Source: Eubacterium multiforme
GTDB taxonomy: Bacteria > Bacillota > Clostridia > Clostridiales > Clostridiaceae
Reading direction: 5' to 3'
Length of the DNA stretch: 64,000 nt
NCBI RefSeq assembly: GCF_030813415.1
Contig: NZ_JAUSUF010000001.1
Span: forward strand, 62,001 to 126,000
A program made the translations under genes and the position numbers. Of the stretch, positions 43,978 through 53,440 are shown in pieces (positions within the stretch are counted from its first letter, which is position 1; each line of letters opens with the position of its first letter). The notes under the pieces were generated by a model. That model was not told the DNA's origin, did no database searches, and was given only the letters and a program-made list of their open reading frames with translations.

Positions 43978-45318
43978 TTAAATATCTAATTTTAACCTTT
44001 TAAGTTCTATTAAAAACCAAGTAACAAGTATTGTTCCTTTAAATAAACTACTAACACTTATACTCATCCAAACACCATTTAATCCAAAAAGATTTCCACT
44101 TGATAAAAATATTGCCATTGGAATTCTAAGCCCACTAAAAATTATACTTACAATAGGTGGAGCATAGGTTTTTCCAAGTCCATTAAAAGCTCCAACAGTT
44201 AAAAGTTCCATACACATAAAAACTTGTGAAAGTCCAAGTATTTTCATATATATACTTCCCATATTTAAAGCTTCATTTTCGGATAAAAATATTCCAAATA
44301 TCTGTCTTGAAAAAATAAAGAAAGTAAGTGTTACTAAAAGTCCAAATATAACTGTTAATTTTAAAGCTTTATAATATCCACGTTTTATTCTCTCTTCTTT
44401 TTTTGCTCCATAATTTTGACCAACAAAGGCAGCTATAGCACCTTGAAGACCTCCAATTGTAATGTAAGAAATTGATTCTATTTGAACTCCTACCTTTTGA
44501 ACTGCTATTGCAGTTGCACCCCAATTTGCAACAATTTTTGCTATAGTTATAGCTATAAGAGTAAATATAACCCTTTGTGCTGTTATTGGTAATCCCATTT
44601 GCATAACTTCTTTTGCTTTTTTTATATTTAATTTAATTCCTTTTCTTAAAAATGATAATCTGCCCTTTGAAATTCTCAAAAACATTGTAAATACTATAAT
44701 TCTTGCAATTAAAGTTGCAAGTGCTGCTCCAAATACACCTAAAGGTTTAATTGGTCCTAATCCAAAAATTAATACTGGATCTAATATTATATTAAATATA
44801 AAACCTACAGTATTTGCTCTAAAGGGCATTTTACTTTCTCCATAACTATTAAATATAGTAGTTAATAAAGAATTAAAATACATAAATATAATTCCAACAG
44901 CAGATATAACTAAATAATTTTCTGCCATCTTTTCAACAGTAATATCAGAAAGTTCATAAAACCCTATTAATTTATCTTTAAAAATAAATATAAATATTGT
45001 ATATAAAATAGCTAATGTAATAGATAGAATAAATCCATTTGCTATGTAATCTTGACCTTCTTTTTCTTCTCCTCTTCCAATTGCATGAGATATTTTAACC
45101 CCAGTTCCTATTACTATTAATGTAAATAAAGCCATTGCAAGATTTATAAAAAAACTTGCTGTACCAATAGCTGCAACTGCACCACTTCCAACTCTTCCAA
45201 TCCAAATCATATCTATCATTCCATAAGCCATTTGTATAAAGTTTGTAGCTATTATAGGTAATGATAGTTTTAAAAGAGATTTAGTAATATCTCCTTTTGT
45301 TAAATCAATTTTTTCCAT
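43978..45318 (-). CDS. MATE-family efflux transporter
   Basis: A 446-residue membrane protein with twelve predicted helices in two bundles; LPIIATNFIQMAYGMIDMIW and GLPITAQRVIFTLIAITIAK mark the two repeats. MATE proteins export drugs or metabolites by Na+ or H+ exchange. It is the first gene of the operon that also makes glutathione and encodes an ArsR repressor. Export of a toxic electrophile, metal-thiol adduct or glutathione conjugate is a reasonable but untested idea. The GGAGGTG site directly touches the upstream palindrome. Confidence 0.9.
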   Translation of the reverse strand: MEKIDLTKGDITKSLLKLSLPIIATNFIQMAYGMIDMIWIGRVGSGAVAAIGTASFFINLAMALFTLIVIGTGVKISHAIGRGEEKEGQDYIANGFILSITLAILYTIFIFIFKDKLIGFYELSDITVEKMAENYLVISAVGIIFMYFNSLLTTIFNSYGESKMPFRANTVGFIFNIILDPVLIFGLGPIKPLGVFGAALATLIARIIVFTMFLRISKGRLSFLRKGIKLNIKKAKEVMQMGLPITAQRVIFTLIAITIAKIVANWGATAIAVQKVGVQIESISYITIGGLQGAIAAFVGQNYGAKKEERIKRGYYKALKLTVIFGLLVTLTFFIFSRQIFGIFLSENEALNMGSIYMKILGLSQVFMCMELLTVGAFNGLGKTYAPPIVSIIFSGLRIPMAIFLSSGNLFGLNGVWMSISVSSLFKGTILVTWFLIELKRLKLDI

Positions 45319-45330
45319 TCTTTCACCTCC

Positions 45331-45367
45331 ACTATATAACTATATAGGAATATAGTTATATAGTAAA
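45331..45367 (-). promoter_or_regulatory. MATE-gshAB operon promoter with 14-bp-arm palindrome
   Basis: Perfect inverted repeat ACTATATAACTATA / TATAGTTATATAGT (45331-45344 and 45351-45364) around TAGGAA. On the minus strand TTTACT (45362-45367) and TATAGT (45339-45344) are 17 bp apart, so the repeat covers the promoter spacer and -10. The form suits an ArsR/SmtB dimer. As RNA it could also fold next to the ribosome-binding site. Confidence 0.78.
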
Positions 45368-45461
45368 GTTTTTTCTTTTAATATTACATATTATATGATA
45401 ACATTTTTCCTTTAAGTTATAGATTAAAATTGTATTAAATTGTACAAAACACCTTTAAAAT

Positions 45462-45514
45462 AAAAAGTTAGATGATTAAAAATTTATTTATATTTTATAA
45501 TCAACTAACTTTTT
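45462..45514 (-). terminator. Terminator after the 57-aa gene
   Basis: Stem AAAAAGTTAG-A-TGATTA / TAATCA-A-CTAACTTTTT, just after the small gene's stop on the minus strand. Confidence 0.85.
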
Positions 45515-45522
45515 AAATACCC

Positions 45523-45696
45523 TTAGCAATTTTGCTCTAAAAATTCATATAAATCATCAATAATTTTTCCATCACTTGAATAATGATCAGTAACAGCCTT
45601 TTCCATCTCTTCTATAGTTGCTTCATTATTAGATAATTTTTTATATTCTTGTTTTAACTTTGCTTCTAAAGTTTTGGTCCTTGCTCTTAAAATCAT
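45523..45696 (-). CDS. 57-residue unknown protein
   Basis: A short gene with GGGGTG about 7 nt before its ATG and a good terminator after it. The product starts MILRARTKTLEAKLKQEYKK and ends IIDDLYEFLEQNC. It is helical and charged, with a single C-terminal Cys and no recognised domain. An ATG 6 bases upstream lies inside the ribosome-binding site. Cytoplasmic; function unknown. The operon of the MATE exporter points away from it. Confidence 0.65.
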   Translation of the reverse strand: MILRARTKTLEAKLKQEYKKLSNNEATIEEMEKAVTDHYSSDGKIIDDLYEFLEQNC

Positions 45697-45788
45697 TCTC
45701 ATTCACCCCTTAAAAACTATTTATACTTACATAATAACTCTTTATTATTTTCTTTAAAGGGCTTTATTATAAACTTTCTATTAATAAC

Positions 45789-45819
45789 AAAAAAGCCCTA
45801 CAAAATGTAAAGCTTTTTT
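45789..45819 (-). terminator. Terminator after the sensor kinase gene
   Basis: Stem AAAAAAGC / GCTTTTTT with inner TACA/TGTA, ending a few bases before the kinase stop codon on the minus strand. Confidence 0.7.
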
Positions 45820-45822
45820 TGT

Positions 45823-48800
45823 TTATTTTTCTTTATCTTGTTTTACTTTAAGAGTTATTCTAAATTCACTACCTACTCCAACTTCACTTACTAAAGTTAT
45901 TTTACCATTATGAAGTTCAACTAAACTTTTAACTAAAGTAAGTCCTATTCCACTACTGCAATGTTTGCTTGAAACCTGTGTTTCTACTTGAGAAAATCTA
46001 TTAAATATTATATTTTGGTGTTCTTTTGGTATTCCAATTCCAGTATCTTTTATTATTATATCTACTGTATCACCATGGTCTTCAATTCCAACAAATATAG
46101 TTCCCTTTTCTTCTGTAAATTTTACAGCATTTGAAATAAGATTTATAACACATCTTTCTATATTTGTTTTGTCACATTCAATAACTTTTTCTTCAACTTC
46201 AGGGTCTATTATAAGTTCAAGTCCATTACTTTCTATATAGCTTTTCATTGATAGTGCAACTTCTTCAACTAAATAAACAATATCAGTTTCTTCCATATTA
46301 AGTTTGTAAGTTCCTGAACTAATTTTTGAACTATCAATTAAATCATTAATAACTTTTAAAAGGGTTTTAGAATTTTTCTTAATTATTTTCATATATTTAT
46401 CTAAATCCTTTTTAGCTATTCCAGATTCACTATTATTTAATGTGGAAATTAATTGTTCACTTGAAAGTATTACATTAAGAGGCGTTCTAAGTTCATGGGA
46501 TAAATTAACTAAATAAGTATTTCTAAATTTTTCATACTTTAAAAGCTTATTATATATTTTTTCATTTTCTAAAAGCTCCTTATTTAACTCCTCAGTTCTC
46601 TCCTTAACTAGCCCATTTAATATTTTAAAATAGTTTAATACAAAGTATACTATTGCTATTAATATTGAAAAATAAATAATATAAGCTAAATTAGAATTAT
46701 ACCAAGGTTTATTAATTTTTATATTTACTTTTTTAGTTTCTCCTATATTCCCATTTTTATCTCTAGCTCTAACTTTAAATACATAATTTCCTGGAGCAAT
46801 ATTTGTATATCTTACATAATTTCTTTTATCTAAGAAATTCCAATCTTTATCAAAACCTTCAAGCATATATTCATAATTTATAGTTTTAAGTCTTCTATAA
46901 TCTGGAAGGAAAAACTCAAAAGAAAAGGTATTTTCATTGTTTTTAAGAGTTACACTATCTCCATTTAATTTTATATTTTTATTATTATAGACTTTAAAAT
47001 TTCCTATTGTAACTTGTGAGCTTGTTATATTATTTTTTATATTTTCTGGATTAAATGCTGTAACTCCATTAATTCCACCAAAAAACATTTCTCCATCTTT
47101 ACATTTATATTCTGCTGTTCCATTAAACTCATTATTTTGTATTCCATCTACAAAGGTAAAATTATTAAAGATATTATTTTTTTTATCGTATTTAGATAAT
47201 CCACCATTTGTACTTACCCATATATTATCCTCTTTATCCGTTAAAACTCCATAAGCATAATTATTTGCAAGTCCATCCTCTTCCGTAAATACTTTAAATT
47301 CTTCTGTTTCTGGATTTAATCTATTAAGTCCAAAGGATGTTGTAACCCATATGTTTCCATCTTTATCCTCAACTATACCTTTTACAGCATTATCACTTAT
47401 AGATTTCTCATTACCTTTAATTGACTTATAGTTTATTACCTTTTGCTTCTTTACATCAAATTTTATAAGTCCACCATTCCAACCTGTACCTAACCAGTAA
47501 TTTCCCTTTGAGTCTTCATATATTCTTCTTATGAATGTTTCCCCAATATTATTTTCTTTTAATAAATGATTTAAATTTTTAAATTTTTCCTTTTTAATAT
47601 CAAATACATCTAACCCATCTCTAGTTCCAATCCATAAAAAACCTTTATCATCAACAAATACTTCTTTTACATCATTATTAGTTAATGAATTTTTATTATT
47701 TGTATGTTTATATCTTTTTACATTTCCAGTTTTTTTATCTATTCTACAAAGTCCATTTTTAGTTCCAACCCAAATATTCCCGTAGTTATCTCCAGTTACC
47801 TGGAAAATTGTATTGCTACTTATACTGTTTTTATTCTTATCATCGTATTCATAATGGGTTATTTTATTAGTCTTTCTATCCAAGTAATTTAATCCATCAT
47901 TAGTGGTTCCAATCCACATATCTCCATCTTTATCTTCATATATTCCACCTATACTGTTACCACTTAAAGTATCCTTTTGTCCTGGTAACTTTTTATAATG
48001 AATAAATCTTTCATTTGGATTTGCTATACTTATTCCATTATATGTTCCAATCCACATAAGGCCATCTTTATCTCTATAAACACTTTGTATACTATTATTT
48101 ATTAAACTTTCATTATCATATGGATTATTTACATACCTCTCCACTTTATCCTCATTTAAAGAATATTTTATTAATCCACCTTTACTACCAAGCCATATAT
48201 TGTTTTGAAAATCTTCATACATATCATTTATTGCAAATTTTTCAAAACCATATAGTTTATTAATCTTCTCTAATTTATTAAACTTTTTTGTATTTAAATT
48301 TAATTTAACTATACCCTTGTTTTGAGTGCTTATCCAAAGATTATTTCTTGAGTCTTTATAAAGTTTTATTATATAACCACTTGGTAAATTTTCTTTAGGA
48401 ACTCTTGTAATTTTATCTGTATTAGTATCTAAAATATTAAGTCCATCTTTAGTTGCAATATACATTTCTCCATTATTGCCTTCTACAATACTAGTTATAA
48501 AATTATTGCTTAAAGATTCATTATTACTTTTATCATTAAAATACTTTTTAAATTCTTTAGTTTCAAAATTATATTTATTTAATCCACATTCAGTTCCAAC
48601 CCAAAGATTATTTTTTGAATCAATATATAAATCCCAAATATGTTTATTTGATGTTTTTTTTGCATCATTAACATCAGATCCAATTCTTTCAACATTTAAC
48701 GTCTTTTTGTCTAACTTACAAAGTCCAGAGCTTGTACCAATCCATAAAAAACCATTTTTATCTTCAACTATAGAACCTATAATTCCAGGATATAATGTAT

Positions 48801-49089
48801 TTTCATCCTTATCATTTGCTTTAATAACATCATAATCATAACCATTAAATCTATTTAAACCATCATTTGTTCCAAACCACATATATCCATCTTCATCTCT
48901 ATGTATAGCATAAACAGAGCCTTGAGATAATCCATCATTTGTTGACATATTAATAAATTTTAAATATTTATCATTTTCTTGTGCTGATGTTTTTATACAT
49001 AAAAAATTGCTTAATAAAAATATACTCAATAATATTAAACTTAATAATCTTTTCTTATTTATAACTTCCAGCCCCTTACTTTTCGACAT
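45823..49089 (-). CDS. Giant beta-propeller sensor histidine kinase, orphan
   Basis: A 1088-residue membrane sensor. It has a signal/anchor (LLSLILLSIFLLSNFLC), then at least twelve two-component regulator propeller repeats of the form W(I/V)GT-x-GL from about residue 40 to 690 (MWFGTNDGLNRF, LWIGTSSGLCKL and so on), a Y_Y_Y domain (about 700-780), and a TM helix (LAYIIYFSILIAIVYFVL). HisKA follows with His865 in LSHELRTPLN, then HATPase with ISNAVKF and DTGIGIP. It resembles polysaccharide-sensing hybrid kinases but ends without receiver or DNA-binding domains. No response regulator lies nearby. Confidence 0.92.
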   Translation of the reverse strand: MSKSKGLEVINKKRLLSLILLSIFLLSNFLCIKTSAQENDKYLKFINMSTNDGLSQGSVYAIHRDEDGYMWFGTNDGLNRFNGYDYDVIKANDKDENTLYPGIIGSIVEDKNGFLWIGTSSGLCKLDKKTLNVERIGSDVNDAKKTSNKHIWDLYIDSKNNLWVGTECGLNKYNFETKEFKKYFNDKSNNESLSNNFITSIVEGNNGEMYIATKDGLNILDTNTDKITRVPKENLPSGYIIKLYKDSRNNLWISTQNKGIVKLNLNTKKFNKLEKINKLYGFEKFAINDMYEDFQNNIWLGSKGGLIKYSLNEDKVERYVNNPYDNESLINNSIQSVYRDKDGLMWIGTYNGISIANPNERFIHYKKLPGQKDTLSGNSIGGIYEDKDGDMWIGTTNDGLNYLDRKTNKITHYEYDDKNKNSISSNTIFQVTGDNYGNIWVGTKNGLCRIDKKTGNVKRYKHTNNKNSLTNNDVKEVFVDDKGFLWIGTRDGLDVFDIKKEKFKNLNHLLKENNIGETFIRRIYEDSKGNYWLGTGWNGGLIKFDVKKQKVINYKSIKGNEKSISDNAVKGIVEDKDGNIWVTTSFGLNRLNPETEEFKVFTEEDGLANNYAYGVLTDKEDNIWVSTNGGLSKYDKKNNIFNNFTFVDGIQNNEFNGTAEYKCKDGEMFFGGINGVTAFNPENIKNNITSSQVTIGNFKVYNNKNIKLNGDSVTLKNNENTFSFEFFLPDYRRLKTINYEYMLEGFDKDWNFLDKRNYVRYTNIAPGNYVFKVRARDKNGNIGETKKVNIKINKPWYNSNLAYIIYFSILIAIVYFVLNYFKILNGLVKERTEELNKELLENEKIYNKLLKYEKFRNTYLVNLSHELRTPLNVILSSEQLISTLNNSESGIAKKDLDKYMKIIKKNSKTLLKVINDLIDSSKISSGTYKLNMEETDIVYLVEEVALSMKSYIESNGLELIIDPEVEEKVIECDKTNIERCVINLISNAVKFTEEKGTIFVGIEDHGDTVDIIIKDTGIGIPKEHQNIIFNRFSQVETQVSSKHCSSGIGLTLVKSLVELHNGKITLVSEVGVGSEFRITLKVKQDKEK

Positions 49090-49210
49090 TTTAATCCAAA
49101 TATATATTTATTTTTACATAATCCATATTTATTGTCAATTGGTTAACTTTATGAACTAAAAGTTAACAAATAAATTGTACTAAAAAATAGCAATTCCTAT
49201 ACAAAAAAAT

Positions 49211-49244
49211 AATAGGCAACAACTTAGTTAGATTGCTACCTATT
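49211..49244 (-). terminator. Terminator after the phosphodiesterase gene
   Basis: Stem AATAGG-CAA / TTG-CTA-CCTATT followed by T-rich DNA on the minus strand. Confidence 0.68.
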
Positions 49245-49253
49245 CTTTTTGTA

Positions 49254-50516
49254 TTACTTTTCTTTTCTATAATATAAAAATGGTATTTCCATTTCAAAAG
49301 GACTTAAACCTCCATGAACTCCTTTAAGAAATACTTCAAATACATTCTTTTCATACCACCAAATATTATCATTTCCTTTTGGAATAATAATAAGATTTCC
49401 ACATCGATCCTTTAATCTTTTACTATCTTCCTTAAAAAATCCTATATTTATTAATTCATCATAAGTAAAAATATAAACTGAATCTTTTAATTTTTCTTTA
49501 ATTATATTTTTTGCCTTATCTAAATACTTATCTTCAACCATTAAAAATAAGTCTCTACAATAACCTCCTGGTGACATAAAATCACCATTTTTATTTTTCT
49601 TAAGATAATTTTTTATTTCTGGTAAAATTTCATTTAAATAATTTTTATTATTTAAATCTGTTTCTATTTGACCATGATCTGCTGATATTATTATTGAAAT
49701 ATCATTAACCTTTTTAATATTTTCATAAAAGTTATCAAAAGAATTTAGTAACTTAATTAATTCATCATTAAATTCTTTTGATTTCCACCCAAACTCATGA
49801 GCCACAGAATCTATTTCAGGTAAATATACATAATAATATTCTTTATTATTATTTTTATATAAATCTTTAGCTAAATTACTAAATAGGTCATCATATTTTT
49901 CATATCCTTTTAATCGGGCTCCTTCACACATAGTTTTTGTATATTCACCATTATTTATATATGAAGGCTGATAAACAGTACTTTTTATTTTAAATTTATT
50001 AAATTCTTTAAATATACTATCTGGAAGAAAACTTTTTGGATTTATATTTCTATCCTTTAAACTTTGATTTTTATTATTTCTAGCTTCTTTAAAAAGGAAT
50101 GCTGTTATTATATCGTCTGCCTCTTTTTCATAATAAAACCATTCATAAAGACCATGCTCATAAACAGGAATTCCTGATAGGGCAGTTGTTACATGGGCAG
50201 TTGTTGTAGAAGGAAATTGAGATGTTAACTTTGAAACAACACCTTCCTTCTCTATATCTAATAAAAACTTTGAGTATTGTTTATACTTTTCATAAAAACT
50301 CCATCCAAAAGCATCTATTAAAAAAAATACTACTTTATTTGAAGAAATATTTTTCTTTCCAAGAACATCTATTGGTAATGAATTTATTGTATCTATATTA
50401 AATAAACTCTTTATTGTACCTAATATATTTGAAAAGCAATAACTATCATAAAGAGGAACTCTAAGTTCTCCATAACTACTACTTTCAACTTCTTTAATAG
50501 AATTTTTATTTATCAA
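49254..50516 (-). CDS. Alkaline-phosphatase-superfamily phosphodiesterase
   Basis: A 420-residue protein of the nucleotide pyrophosphatase / phosphodiesterase type. VVFFLIDAFGWSFYE gives the first metal Asp, and SQFPSTTTAHVTTALSG holds the Thr nucleophile. YLPEIDSVAHEFGW and IIISADHGQ give the remaining Asp/His ligands, and KGVHGGLSPFEMEIP gives the last His. No signal peptide is seen. The substrate is unknown. The TTG start used here is 9 nt after GAAAGG; an upstream in-frame GTG overlaps that site. Confidence 0.85.
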   Translation of the reverse strand: MINKNSIKEVESSSYGELRVPLYDSYCFSNILGTIKSLFNIDTINSLPIDVLGKKNISSNKVVFFLIDAFGWSFYEKYKQYSKFLLDIEKEGVVSKLTSQFPSTTTAHVTTALSGIPVYEHGLYEWFYYEKEADDIITAFLFKEARNNKNQSLKDRNINPKSFLPDSIFKEFNKFKIKSTVYQPSYINNGEYTKTMCEGARLKGYEKYDDLFSNLAKDLYKNNNKEYYYVYLPEIDSVAHEFGWKSKEFNDELIKLLNSFDNFYENIKKVNDISIIISADHGQIETDLNNKNYLNEILPEIKNYLKKNKNGDFMSPGGYCRDLFLMVEDKYLDKAKNIIKEKLKDSVYIFTYDELINIGFFKEDSKRLKDRCGNLIIIPKGNDNIWWYEKNVFEVFLKGVHGGLSPFEMEIPFLYYRKEK

Positions 50517-50820
50517 AAAAAACACCCTTTCTATTACTGACTTTTGTTTTCAATAATATCATATGAAAATTTTTTAATCAATTTAATGACGGAAATTTTA
50601 TGGAAATAATTTCTTGATACAAAATTTAAGATTTACAATATTTAGGTTTAATTATACATTTTTTATACAAATAAAAATGGAAAGTTTATACTTTATCTAT
50701 ATTTTATATATTTTTTATTAAAAAATATGGAGTAGAATTAGATTAATTTAAGTGATAAAAACATTTGTATTTCATGAAAAAACATGTTTAGATTGTAAAA
50801 ATGTATAAATATACACATTT
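50517..50820. other. Divergent control region before the permease
   Basis: About 300 AT-rich bases between the divergent phosphodiesterase and permease genes. Both promoters must be here. A near-palindrome AATGTATAAATATACACATT lies at 50799-50818, just before the leader Shine-Dalgarno site. No recognised riboswitch. Confidence 0.45.
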
Positions 50821-50858
50821 GGGAGGAGGTAGCATTTTTGATTAATCATAACTTTTAA
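50821..50858 (+). promoter_or_regulatory. Leader mini-ORF with a strong ribosome-binding site
   Basis: GGGAGGAGG at 50821-50829 is followed after 8 nt by TTG ATT AAT CAT AAC TTT TAA (50838-50858), a six-codon frame. The permease ATG comes 28 bases later with only a poor site (GCGAAGAC), and its frame is closed upstream by TAA at 50866. The leader may control permease translation by coupling. The palindrome TGATTAATCA is at 50839-50848. Confidence 0.5.
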
Positions 50859-50886
50859 CTTATCTTAAAATCAAAGATGCGAAGAC

Positions 50887-52458
50887 ATGAGCAAAACTAA
50901 AGAAAAAAATTTAGAAAAAACTAAAGAGGAAACAGAATATTCCATTTCTTTTTGGAGTTTCGTTTCAATGATATTTTTAACTGTATATGGTCTTGGTAAT
51001 AGCCTTCAAGTTTATTATCAAATGGGCTATGCTTCAATTACTTATTTCTTAATAGCTGCAGTATTCTTTTTTATTCCCTATTCATTTATAGTTGCAGAGA
51101 TGAGTTCTGCTTTTAAAGATAAATCTGGCGGAATATTTTCTTGGATGCGTGAAAGTGTAAATGAAAAATTTGCACTTATAGGTACATTTATTTGGTATGG
51201 CGGTTTTGTTATACTATGGTTTGGTGCTTCAACAATATGTATCTCTCTATCAGTTGCAGTTTATGGTGTTGATACCACTTCAGATTGGCACTTCTTAGGA
51301 TTTAACTCTCCTGAAACATTAGCCTTAGTTGGTGCTCTTTATATGATAATTGTTGCTTTTATTGCTACAAAAGGATTAAAAAAATTAACTTTTCTTTCTA
51401 ATATATCAATGATAACAGTAATTCTATCACATATACTTATTTTAGGTGGCGGTTTAGTAATATTTGTTCTTCAAGGATGTCACTTTGCACAAGGCTTTGA
51501 TTTTTCAAATGTTAGCTCTTATTTCTACGGGCCAAACCCTAGTTATTCTAGTTTCTTACCAGCTCTTGCATTTTTAGTCTTTTCTATATTCACCTTTGCA
51601 GGAATGGAAAATAGTGGCGGTTTAGTTGATAAAGTTGAAAATGCAAAAACAAATGTTCCTAAAGCAATTATTCTATCAACTATTGTAATTACAATTCTTT
51701 ATATATTAGGAGTTTTAATACTTGGTATGGTTTGTAATTGGAATGATACTTTTGGATCTGATAAAGTAAACTTAGCTAACTTTTCAGTATATATATACCA
51801 ACAAGAATTTTATAGATTAGGTGTAATACTAGGATTGAATAATGCTGATTCTATTTTACTTGGACAATGGGTAAATAGACTTATGAAAATTTTATCTCTT
51901 ATTGCATTAACTTCTGTTCCACTTAGAATTTATACTCCAATAAAGCATATGTTTGAAGGTCTTCCAAAAGGAATTTTACCTAATAAACTTTTAAAAGATA
52001 ATAAACATGGTATGCCTCAAAATGCAATAATTCTTCAAACTTGTATAATTGTATTTTTTATATTACTTTTAGGTTTTGGTGGTGGAAGTGTATCTGCTAT
52101 ATTTAATAAAATGACTCTTATGACTTTCGTATCAGGAACTGTTCCTCTTTCTTTTATAATCTACTCATATATAAAGTTTAAGAAAAATGATAGTATAGTA
52201 AAAGAATATCAATTCTTCTCTAAGAAAAAGGGACTAATAGTTGGAGTTATATGTTTTGTAGTTGTTACATTTACTAATATATTTTCAATTATAGAACCAG
52301 CTTTAGAGGGTAATGTTCAAAAGAGCCTTTGGGTAGGTGGTGGACCTCTACTATTTGGAGTAATTGCTTATTTACTTTATAAGAATTTTGAAAAAAATAA
52401 AGCTAAAGTTACAGATAGTGAAGAAGAAACACTCTCTGTTCTAAATGATAATATATAA
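50887..52458 (+). CDS. Amino-acid permease, YjeM-like (APC superfamily)
   Basis: A 523-residue membrane protein with a charged N-terminus and about 12-13 helices. The start FWSFVSMIFLTVYGLGNSLQ, the EMSSAFKDKSGGIFSWMRES loop and FTFAGMENSGGLVDKVEN fit the glutamate/GABA-type APC branch that includes YjeM. The substrate is probably an amino acid. Its own ribosome-binding site is weak, while a strong one sits 58 bp upstream before a tiny frame. Single-gene unit. Confidence 0.83.
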   Translation: MSKTKEKNLEKTKEETEYSISFWSFVSMIFLTVYGLGNSLQVYYQMGYASITYFLIAAVFFFIPYSFIVAEMSSAFKDKSGGIFSWMRESVNEKFALIGTFIWYGGFVILWFGASTICISLSVAVYGVDTTSDWHFLGFNSPETLALVGALYMIIVAFIATKGLKKLTFLSNISMITVILSHILILGGGLVIFVLQGCHFAQGFDFSNVSSYFYGPNPSYSSFLPALAFLVFSIFTFAGMENSGGLVDKVENAKTNVPKAIILSTIVITILYILGVLILGMVCNWNDTFGSDKVNLANFSVYIYQQEFYRLGVILGLNNADSILLGQWVNRLMKILSLIALTSVPLRIYTPIKHMFEGLPKGILPNKLLKDNKHGMPQNAIILQTCIIVFFILLLGFGGGSVSAIFNKMTLMTFVSGTVPLSFIIYSYIKFKKNDSIVKEYQFFSKKKGLIVGVICFVVVTFTNIFSIIEPALEGNVQKSLWVGGGPLLFGVIAYLLYKNFEKNKAKVTDSEEETLSVLNDNI

Positions 52459-52513
52459 AATATTTAACAAATACTATTTTACGTAAATATTTATTTTAAA
52501 ATCTAACATTAAT

Positions 52514-52596
52514 AAAAAGTCAAAATAATAAACTAATAAAAGTATTACAATAAAAAAATTGTTTTACTTCTTAAAAGTTTATTATTTTGACTTTTT
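52514..52596. terminator. Long bidirectional terminator
   Basis: Perfect 21-bp outer stem starting AAAAAGTCAAAATAATAAAC (52514-52534) paired with its complement at 52576-52596, around a 41-nt A/T-rich interior. It serves the convergent permease and Cys-rich protein genes. Confidence 0.85.
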
Positions 52597-53285
52597 TATA
52601 CTAAATTTTCAGTATTTCTTTCATATAAATCAGCTATAAAATTAAATATTTCTTTATCCTTCACTGCACCGTAGTTATCCTTACCATCTATACTATTTGT
52701 ATATGTAAGTATTAAGAAATCTCCAGAAGATTCAATAACTCTAAAGGAAGTTTCTTCTGAAAGTATATCTACTTGACAAAGAACCTTTACTCTATCATTT
52801 GAATTAGTTTCTGAATTATATAATTCAGTATAAAAATCCTTAAACATTGTTATATTATATTTTTCTTTATCACATTCAGTTACCCTTCCAGTTTTCCCAC
52901 AGGATAAGCAGCTATGAAACTTACAATCTCTTAAACATTTTAAGCATTCACATTTAGAACAACATTTAAGTTTATCTAATATATCTTTATAATTATTTTT
53001 ATAATCCATAAATTCATTAATAGCCTTGTTTATCTCATTAGAATCAGCATCATTTACAGTAAAAAATAATACTTTTTTCTTTTTATTTAATATGCTTTCA
53101 CCCTTATCAAGAATTTCCATATATTTATCAAGAACTTTTATATTTTTTACAAAGTATCTTGTTTTAATATCTGTTCCTTCTTCAAACTCCATTATATCAT
53201 TTATAGAAAATGTTAAATTAGTATAATCTTCAACCCAATAATCTTTTTCTTTTTGTATAAGATCTTTAGCTTTATATATGTTCAT
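52596..53285 (-). CDS. Unknown protein with a Cys-rich cluster
   Basis: A 229-residue protein. The middle (about 123-150) has nine Cys: CSKCECLKCLRDC, then FHSCLSCGKTG and ECDK, probably two small zinc sites. The flanks are alpha/beta with no known motif and there is no signal peptide. It is divergent from a PspA module (53441-54693) with a 155-bp shared control region, which suggests, but does not prove, a link to envelope stress. Function unknown. Confidence 0.7.
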   Translation of the reverse strand: MNIYKAKDLIQKEKDYWVEDYTNLTFSINDIMEFEEGTDIKTRYFVKNIKVLDKYMEILDKGESILNKKKKVLFFTVNDADSNEINKAINEFMDYKNNYKDILDKLKCCSKCECLKCLRDCKFHSCLSCGKTGRVTECDKEKYNITMFKDFYTELYNSETNSNDRVKVLCQVDILSEETSFRVIESSGDFLILTYTNSIDGKDNYGAVKDKEIFNFIADLYERNTENLV

Positions 53286-53440
53286 TAATTTTCACCTCTT
53301 ATTAATTTTAATACTTTTTTAGCTAAATAAATATTAATTTAATAAAATAATACAAATTGTTAATGATTTGTTTTTAAAATTGTATATTTTTTATAGTAAA
53401 TTAAATATAGGACTATATTTAGGAAGGAGCTTTAATATTA

